Below are positions 7,373 to 11,367 of a stretch of DNA of 11,367 bases, one piece after another; the stretch's first letter is position 1, and each line of letters opens with the position of its first letter. The stretch lies in assembly GCA_002502705.1 (NCBI GenBank), contig DAQB01000038.1, positions 1 through 11,367 on the forward strand, given 5' to 3'. The translations under genes and the position numbers were made by a program. The notes below the pieces were generated by a model. It worked only from the letters and a program-made list of their open reading frames with translations. It ran no database searches and had not been told where the DNA came from. The stretch comes from Thermoplasmatales archaeon UBA582 (lineage in GTDB: Archaea > Thermoplasmatota > Thermoplasmata > Thermoplasmatales > Thermoplasmataceae).

Positions 7373-9004
7373 CTGGAAAATGAACGCAGAACTATAGGAC
7401 TGGGTGCGATTTTTCAATATTTTGGATCTGCCTCCACGCTTATTGGAGGAGTCATATTTTACATATATATAGTAAAATACTTCACGCCGACTCTCTTTGC
7501 AACAGTTGGCATACTGCAGGCGGTTCTTGGTCTTGTTACAACTGTGTTCACGTTCGGGATGAGCCAGACTGTTCAGCATTTTATAGCCCATCACGTGGCA
7601 AGAGGCGAGAAAGATTTAGTGAGATCCCTTATCTCAAGAACTTTTTTTCTTGTATTTATTCTAGGAATAGGCTCATTCCTGACAATCTATTTCCTTTCAC
7701 CGGTTCTTTTGAAGTTTTTCCTTCATGCAACCGGCACAAGCCAGATCATCTCGGAAAATAAAGCAGTTGTTTTTCTCGCATTCGCATCCTCTGGCTACAT
7801 TGCATCGTCGATTGTGAACAGCATGATACTTGGTTTCCAGAGGTTCAGGGCCAATGGTGTTCTTGTAATACTTAATGCGATTGCATCCTACGGTCTTGCA
7901 GCATATCTTGTAATGATATACGGAGACCCACAGGCCGTAACTGCTGGATGGGCAATTGCATATTACACGATGCTTATTCTCAATCTAATAGTTCTTGCAA
8001 GAACCGTGAGGAAACATGGCACGACAGTTGGAAGGAGCATGGATTTCCGACCCGTTTTCAAGTATACGATACCGATCCTGCTATCAGCTGTTGTATCATT
8101 CAGCTCAGTTTATGCAGATAGGCTGATCGTGGCCGGACTTATTAACCAGGAAATATTTGCAGTTTACAGTTTTGCGTTATTGATAACATCTAGCGTAGCC
8201 TTTTTTGTTTCGCCAATTAACAACATATTACTGCCTAAATTTTCAGAATATTTCTCAATAAATGAAGGCGACAGCATTAAAAGGGGTATTAGGCTCACAA
8301 CGAATGTCGTCACATTTATATACACACCGATTGCCCTTTGGATAGCAGTTCTCGGTGCACCGATAATACTTGTGCTTGGTGATGCAAGTTATATCGGGGG
8401 TGCCCTGCCGCTGGCAATAATACTTATCGTATCTGCTGTATTTATATCTCAGGGGGTACTTGTCCAGGGTTTGCAGGGCATCCGGGTGACTTCAATTTTT
8501 ATCCTGTCGAGCGGACTGTCTCTCCTTGCCAACCTGATACTGTCCTTCCTGCTCATTCCGAGGTATGCACTGATAGGTGCATCAATAGGATATTCCTCGG
8601 TTACTGTGATAAATTTCATGGTCATATATTATTTCGCGAGAAAGTTCAGGATCGTGTCATATGATCTGCTAACGATGACAAAAATCTGGGCTTCGTCAAT
8701 CGCAGTATTTGTCTCAATTTTCCTTTTCAACAGGTTTGCCCTGCCTCTTCAACCATTCAGCAGTTTACTTTCCGGCATACCTGAATTGTTAGTTTATGGT
8801 TTCTACCTTGTTATCTATATATTGCTGGGTCTCCTGGTATACGCTCTTGCCATCAGAATAACAAAGGCTATGAATGGAGAATCACTCGATTTCTTTTACA
8901 CTTTTGTCCCAGATAGCCTCAAGTTTACAAGGAGGATTGTTTTCTTTTTGTTTGTGGGAGAAGACAGGTTCAGTATGCCATCACACATGGCAGGAAAACG
9001 CTGA
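7373..9004 (+). CDS. polysaccharide/lipid-linked oligosaccharide flippase (Wzx/MATE-like, MOP superfamily)
   Basis: A polytopic membrane protein of about 543 aa with roughly 14 hydrophobic helices. Family members move lipid-linked sugars across the membrane for surface glycan or N-glycan assembly. The opening (E-R-R-T-I-G-L-G-A-I-F-Q-Y-F-G) followed by TM1 and T-P-T-L-F-A is the typical N-terminus of the family, so the frame is coding from about 7373. The first canonical start in frame is GTG at 7544 (residue 58), which would remove TM1 and most of TM2 and is unlikely to be right. Above 7373 the frame meets TAA stops at 7364 and 7367. I chose CTG 7373 because it follows a possible SD site. 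The alternative is ATG 7357 with a one-base shift in the A-run at 7377-7380 (see findings). No glycosyltransferases are nearby, so its pathway is not shown. The stop abuts the stop of the minus-strand gene. Confidence 0.8.
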   Translation: MENERRTIGLGAIFQYFGSASTLIGGVIFYIYIVKYFTPTLFATVGILQAVLGLVTTVFTFGMSQTVQHFIAHHVARGEKDLVRSLISRTFFLVFILGIGSFLTIYFLSPVLLKFFLHATGTSQIISENKAVVFLAFASSGYIASSIVNSMILGFQRFRANGVLVILNAIASYGLAAYLVMIYGDPQAVTAGWAIAYYTMLILNLIVLARTVRKHGTTVGRSMDFRPVFKYTIPILLSAVVSFSSVYADRLIVAGLINQEIFAVYSFALLITSSVAFFVSPINNILLPKFSEYFSINEGDSIKRGIRLTTNVVTFIYTPIALWIAVLGAPIILVLGDASYIGGALPLAIILIVSAVFISQGVLVQGLQGIRVTSIFILSSGLSLLANLILSFLLIPRYALIGASIGYSSVTVINFMVIYYFARKFRIVSYDLLTMTKIWASSIAVFVSIFLFNRFALPLQPFSSLLSGIPELLVYGFYLVIYILLGLLVYALAIRITKAMNGESLDFFYTFVPDSLKFTRRIVFFLFVGEDRFSMPSHMAGKR

Positions 9005-9379
9005 TCACGGAGACTGCCTGTAATCACCGATCTGCTTGAATATCTCCTCGTATGCATCCTCGCTTTCGGTCACTGGAGCATTGTCAGAAACAACCTTGCT
9101 GATGATATCCCTTTTAAAACGCCACTGGTTGATTCGCCATGTCTTGCCCTTCACTATGCTTATCTCCTCCTTATACGGCTCAAGAAATCCATACTCTTCA
9201 AGATTGTAAAAAACATCCCTCTCTGCACTGGACAGAACATTGTCAAGAACGTAGTCCTCGTAGCCGAAGAATGAAAGGACAAAATCGCAGAGCTCTTCCA
9301 CATCACTCTGCGGCATACCCTTGCTTCCATAAGCTTTATCGAGGGCTCTGATGAACAGTTCCCTCGTCAGAACGGGCAT
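9005..9379 (-). CDS. small winged-helix-like protein, possibly DUF6015
   Basis: A soluble, acidic protein of 124 aa with no signal peptide or membrane segment. It is rich in predicted helix in the first half. Then comes a stretch (E-R-D-V-F-Y-N-L-E-E-Y-G-F-L followed by an E-E-I-x-I-x-x-G-K-T-W-R-I-x-x-W strand pair) that reads like the recognition helix and wing of a winged-helix fold. From memory this pattern fits the uncharacterised Thermoplasmata family DUF6015; a profile search would settle it. I chose ATG 9379; TTG 9385 in the same frame would add two residues. TATA-like sequences on the minus strand lie at 9395-9404 and 9405-9416. Its stop codon (9007-9005) directly touches the flippase stop, and it is transcribed divergently from the epimerase-like gene. 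It may be a regulator, but no target is visible. Confidence 0.75.
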   Translation of the reverse strand: MPVLTRELFIRALDKAYGSKGMPQSDVEELCDFVLSFFGYEDYVLDNVLSSAERDVFYNLEEYGFLEPYKEEISIVKGKTWRINQWRFKRDIISKVVSDNAPVTESEDAYEEIFKQIGDYRQSP

Positions 9380-9394
9380 AGACAATCACGCGCA

Positions 9395-9416
9395 CTATAT
9401 TTTCATTGATAATAAG
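9395..9416 (-). promoter_or_regulatory. promoter region of the minus-strand gene
   Basis: On the minus strand, CTTATTAT (9416-9409) and GAAAATATAG (9404-9395) are two TATA-like stretches upstream of the gene. The first suits a transcription start near TTG 9385, the second one near or just inside ATG 9379, so the start is not fully fixed by promoter spacing. Confidence 0.35.
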
Positions 9417-9502
9417 TTTTTTCTTGAAATATCCCTGAATTTTATAACTGAGGACACGCTTTCTATATAATACAGTTTTTAAAGGAAAAATTGTTAAAAA
9501 GA

Positions 9503-9516
9503 TTTTTTCGAAAAAA
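9503..9516. repeat. 14-bp perfect palindrome beside a TATA box
   Basis: TTTTTTCGAAAAAA is a perfect palindrome centred on TTCGAA. Its right half forms the BRE-like region of the epimerase-like gene promoter, so it may be an operator, a bent-DNA element, or simply part of the basal promoter. Confidence 0.4.
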
Positions 9517-9526
9517 ATTATAAATG
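9509..9526 (+). promoter_or_regulatory. BRE/TATA promoter that fixes the start of the epimerase-like gene
   Basis: CGAAAAAAA followed by TTATAAAT (9519-9526) is a strong archaeal BRE/TATA pair. The TATA centre is about 23 nt before ATG 9545. The earlier in-frame ATG at 9524 lies inside this TATA box and so is unlikely to be transcribed from it. Confidence 0.6.
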
Positions 9527-9544
9527 GATTGTAATAAAGATTGG

Positions 9545-10471
9545 ATGGGCAAGAAAATTGTAATCGCCGGAGGGACCGGCTTTATTGGTTCACACTTGAT
9601 AAAACAGTTGAAAATGGGCGATTATGACATATATGTCCTGACAAGGAAGGCAGTTTCAGATGAAAATTCCGGTGTTAAATATGTAACATGGAATCCAGGT
9701 TCCGATCCGGATGAGAATCTTCTTTCCGTTATTTCCGGTTCATATGCAGTTATAAATCTTGCTGGGGCAAGCATCAGCAAGCGCTGGTCAGCGTCTTATA
9801 AAAATGAAATGTTTGAGAGCCGGATCAACAGCACATTCACAATAGTTTCTGCGATAAATGCCGCCAAAGAACCTCCACTTTCTGTTGTGAATGCGTCTGC
9901 AATAGGTTATTATGGCGACCGCGGCTCGGAGACTCTTTCCGAAGAGAGTCAGCCGGGAAACGATTTTTTAAGCAGACTCGCTGTAGGGTGGGAAGAAGAG
10001 TCAAAGAAACTCAACAACTATATTACAAGGCTCATAACTATTAGATTTGGTGTTGTCCTGGGATCAGATGGCGGTGCATTTCCTGAGTTATACTCCCTTG
10101 CTGTAAAAGGAAGGGGAGCAAGTTATGGAAATCTTGATAACTGGCTCTCCTGGATACATGTTGATGATCTCTGTGATGCAATAATTTTCCTTATTGAGAA
10201 GACAGATTATTTTGGAGTGTTCAACGGAGTTTCCCCAAATCCAGTTAAGAAGGATGAACTGCAGAATATACTCGCAGAAGCAACAGGAAAACCACTGAAG
10301 CTTAAAGCGCCCAAGTTTGCCATAAAACTTGTCGGCGGTGAGGGTGCGGTGGATGCACTATTCAGCAGCCAGTTTGTGGTACCACAGAAACTGATAGAGG
10401 CGGGATTCAAATTTCGCCATGAGGATATCAAAGAGACTGTCAATTCACTTGTTTCTCAAATGAAAAAATAG
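9545..10471 (+). CDS. TIGR01777-type SDR family epimerase-like protein (SulA/YfcH-like)
   Basis: A soluble 308-aa NAD(P)-binding protein of the extended short-chain dehydrogenase fold. Seen directly: G9-x-x-G12-x-x-G15 (in G-G-T-G-F-I-G), N-L-A-G followed by a R-W and S-R-I-N-S-T segment, N-A-S-A-I-G-Y-Y-G at 116-124, S-W-I-H-V-D-D at 202-208, and a C-terminal P-x-K-L-I-E-A-G-F-K-F block of the DUF1731 type. This order is diagnostic of the TIGR01777 family, whose substrate is unknown. The usual SDR Tyr-x-x-x-Lys pair is not evident, since the YYG segment takes its place. ATG 9524 would add seven residues (MDCNKDW), but it falls in the TATA box, and the conserved fold begins right at M-G-K-K-I-V-I, so I prefer 9545. 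The gene is monocistronic with its own strong promoter, divergent from the minus-strand gene. Confidence 0.88.
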   Translation: MGKKIVIAGGTGFIGSHLIKQLKMGDYDIYVLTRKAVSDENSGVKYVTWNPGSDPDENLLSVISGSYAVINLAGASISKRWSASYKNEMFESRINSTFTIVSAINAAKEPPLSVVNASAIGYYGDRGSETLSEESQPGNDFLSRLAVGWEEESKKLNNYITRLITIRFGVVLGSDGGAFPELYSLAVKGRGASYGNLDNWLSWIHVDDLCDAIIFLIEKTDYFGVFNGVSPNPVKKDELQNILAEATGKPLKLKAPKFAIKLVGGEGAVDALFSSQFVVPQKLIEAGFKFRHEDIKETVNSLVSQMKK

Positions 10472-10510
10472 GATATATTAATCAGAGTAATCAAAAATTC
10501 AGCCCAGGGA

Positions 10511-10530
10511 TTTAAATACATTTTTAAATA
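10511..10530 (+). promoter_or_regulatory. tandem TATA boxes of the COG4280-like gene
   Basis: TTTAAATA occurs twice, at 10511-10518 and 10523-10530, separated by CATT. The second is centred about 22 nt and the first about 34 nt before GTG 10549. The in-frame stop TAA at 10537 leaves GTG 10549 as the only canonical start nearby, so a leaderless or near-leaderless mRNA is expected. Confidence 0.5.
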
Positions 10531-10548
10531 GTGCTTTAATCGCGGATA

Positions 10549-11238
10549 GTGGTTAACGTTGCAATACTGCTTGCAGCAATGGGCATAACTGTTCTTGAAA
10601 TGTCTGAGGCCACGGCAGTAGGGATGGCACTATATGCCGAATCAAAGAGGGCTGCAATATACCTTGCTGTTACACTCGGTGTCCTGACGATTTTTATACC
10701 AACAGCCTTTATCGGGAAATACATTGCGCTTCTTCCTATATTGTATGTCAGACTTATCTCTGCAGTCCTGTTGCTTTATTTCGGAATCCGTCTTATAAGG
10801 AGTTCCCGTAGATCGGTCAAGTTCACTCTGGGCATAAAGAGTTCGCACAAAGAGGAAAAAAATGAAACACAGGAACTCCTCTATACTGCTTATTCTGTCG
10901 GGCTGGTTGAGGCATTCGAGGCTGCAATTGTACTGGTGGCTCTTTATCCGAACGGTTACTTTTCAACCATAACCGGTCTCCTTTTAGGTATCATTATTGT
11001 TGTGATTGCGGCTGTAATTCTGCAATCCCAGATTAGGAAGGTGAAGCAGGCAAGCATGAAGATTGCTGTATCAGCATTATTGCTGACATTTTCATCATTC
11101 TGGTTCATCGAGGCTTTCCGGAATATAAATGATCTTTTCCTTATACCTCTTTTTATTCTGTTCTTCGCTATTGTATATCTGATTGCACACTGGAATCTCA
11201 CAATTGGTCCAGGCAGATCGACTGCCGAAAAGGAATAA
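10549..11238 (+). CDS. two-repeat integral membrane protein (COG4280-like), possible cation transporter
   Basis: A 229-aa protein with about six to seven hydrophobic helices, starting at GTG. Each half begins with a helix carrying E-x-x-E-A: E17 and E20 in the first half, E121 and E124 in the second. Each half also has a later S-A-x-L-L helix (S71 and S175). All of these pairs are exactly 104 residues apart, so the protein is an internal duplication without gaps at these points. A charged loop (about 84-108) separates the halves. The pattern, including F-W-x-x-E near the end (184-188), fits the uncharacterised archaeal membrane family COG4280. Paired membrane glutamates in a duplicated small transporter recall UPF0016/GDT1 and FTR1 cation carriers, but their ELGDK and REGLE motifs are absent. 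A cation-transport role is inference only. It ends with a short basic/acidic tail. Confidence 0.75.
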   Translation: MVNVAILLAAMGITVLEMSEATAVGMALYAESKRAAIYLAVTLGVLTIFIPTAFIGKYIALLPILYVRLISAVLLLYFGIRLIRSSRRSVKFTLGIKSSHKEEKNETQELLYTAYSVGLVEAFEAAIVLVALYPNGYFSTITGLLLGIIIVVIAAVILQSQIRKVKQASMKIAVSALLLTFSSFWFIEAFRNINDLFLIPLFILFFAIVYLIAHWNLTIGPGRSTAEKE

Positions 11239-11254
11239 ATGACCTATCCAATAA

Positions 11255-11262
11255 TTTAATAT
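11255..11262 (+). promoter_or_regulatory. TATA box of the right-edge gene
   Basis: TTTAATAT is centred about 26 nt before the ATG at 11285, the expected distance for a leaderless archaeal transcript. Confidence 0.5.
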
Positions 11263-11284
11263 TAAAGTTTATCCTTTTATAGGA

Positions 11285-11367
11285 ATGAAGAGAGAGCATG
11301 CAGCAGGCGTTTTGATCTTTATCGGTACCTTTGTTTTTCTGGTCGCTATGATTGTAGCAGAGGCAAA
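11285..11367 (+). CDS. partial membrane protein, probably DUF998 family (5' end only)
   Basis: Only the first 27 codons are inside the window and the gene runs off the right edge. The visible start is a short basic tail (MKREH) followed by a first hydrophobic helix ending in A-E-A. This resembles the opening of archaeal DUF998 membrane proteins, where a helix ending in A-E-A-L-Y-P is common. The ATG is well placed relative to a TATA box. Family identity is tentative from so few residues. Confidence 0.55.
   Translation, partial: MKREHAAGVLIFIGTFVFLVAMIVAEA

Noticed and set aside
10549..11238. Assignment of the two-repeat membrane protein as FTR1 iron permease or GDT1/UPF0016
   Set aside because: The defining REGLE and ELGDK motifs are missing; only the general layout is similar.
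1..11367. CRISPR arrays, insertion sequences, tRNA or rRNA genes, defence or toxin-antitoxin modules
   Set aside because: I looked for direct repeat arrays, transposase motifs, tRNA-like cloverleaf elements and defence domains on both strands and saw none.

Overview
The window looks like chromosomal DNA of an acidophilic, cell-wall-less archaeon of the Thermoplasmatales (Thermoplasma / Ferroplasma / Cuniculiplasma-like). The reasons are moderate A+T content, short intergenic gaps, archaeal BRE/TATA elements usually about 22-28 nt before the start codon (leaderless mRNAs), few Shine-Dalgarno sites, and protein families typical of that group. The assignment rests on these features; no database search was possible.

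Layout, left to right: an MFS transporter (179-1375); an APC-superfamily amino acid permease (1629-3308); a DAO-family FAD oxidoreductase (3419-4621); a soluble M13 zinc metallopeptidase (4732-6738); a small DnaJ-type zinc-finger protein with two membrane helices (6848-7171); a Wzx/MATE-like polysaccharide flippase whose 5' end lacks a normal start codon (about 7373-9004); a small minus-strand winged-helix-like protein that abuts it tail to tail (9005-9379); a TIGR01777-type NAD(P)-binding epimerase-like protein (9545-10471); a two-repeat membrane protein resembling COG4280 (10549-11238); and the 5' end of a probable DUF998 membrane protein (from 11285).

The left half makes sense for a scavenging heterotroph: two uptake transporters, an amino-acid or secondary-amine oxidoreductase and an oligopeptidase that cuts imported peptides. 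Most of these genes have their own TATA-like element, so they are neighbours rather than a clear operon. The right half is mixed cell-envelope and housekeeping genes. I saw no mobile element, CRISPR array, tRNA, rRNA or defence system, and nothing here amounts to a new multi-gene system.

The points most worth a second look are the broken or non-AUG start of the flippase, a similar possible +1 frame extension at the UGA stop of the MFS gene, an ungapped 104-residue internal repeat in the COG4280-like protein, the loss of the usual disulfide cysteines in the M13 peptidase, and two palindromes overlapping or next to promoters.
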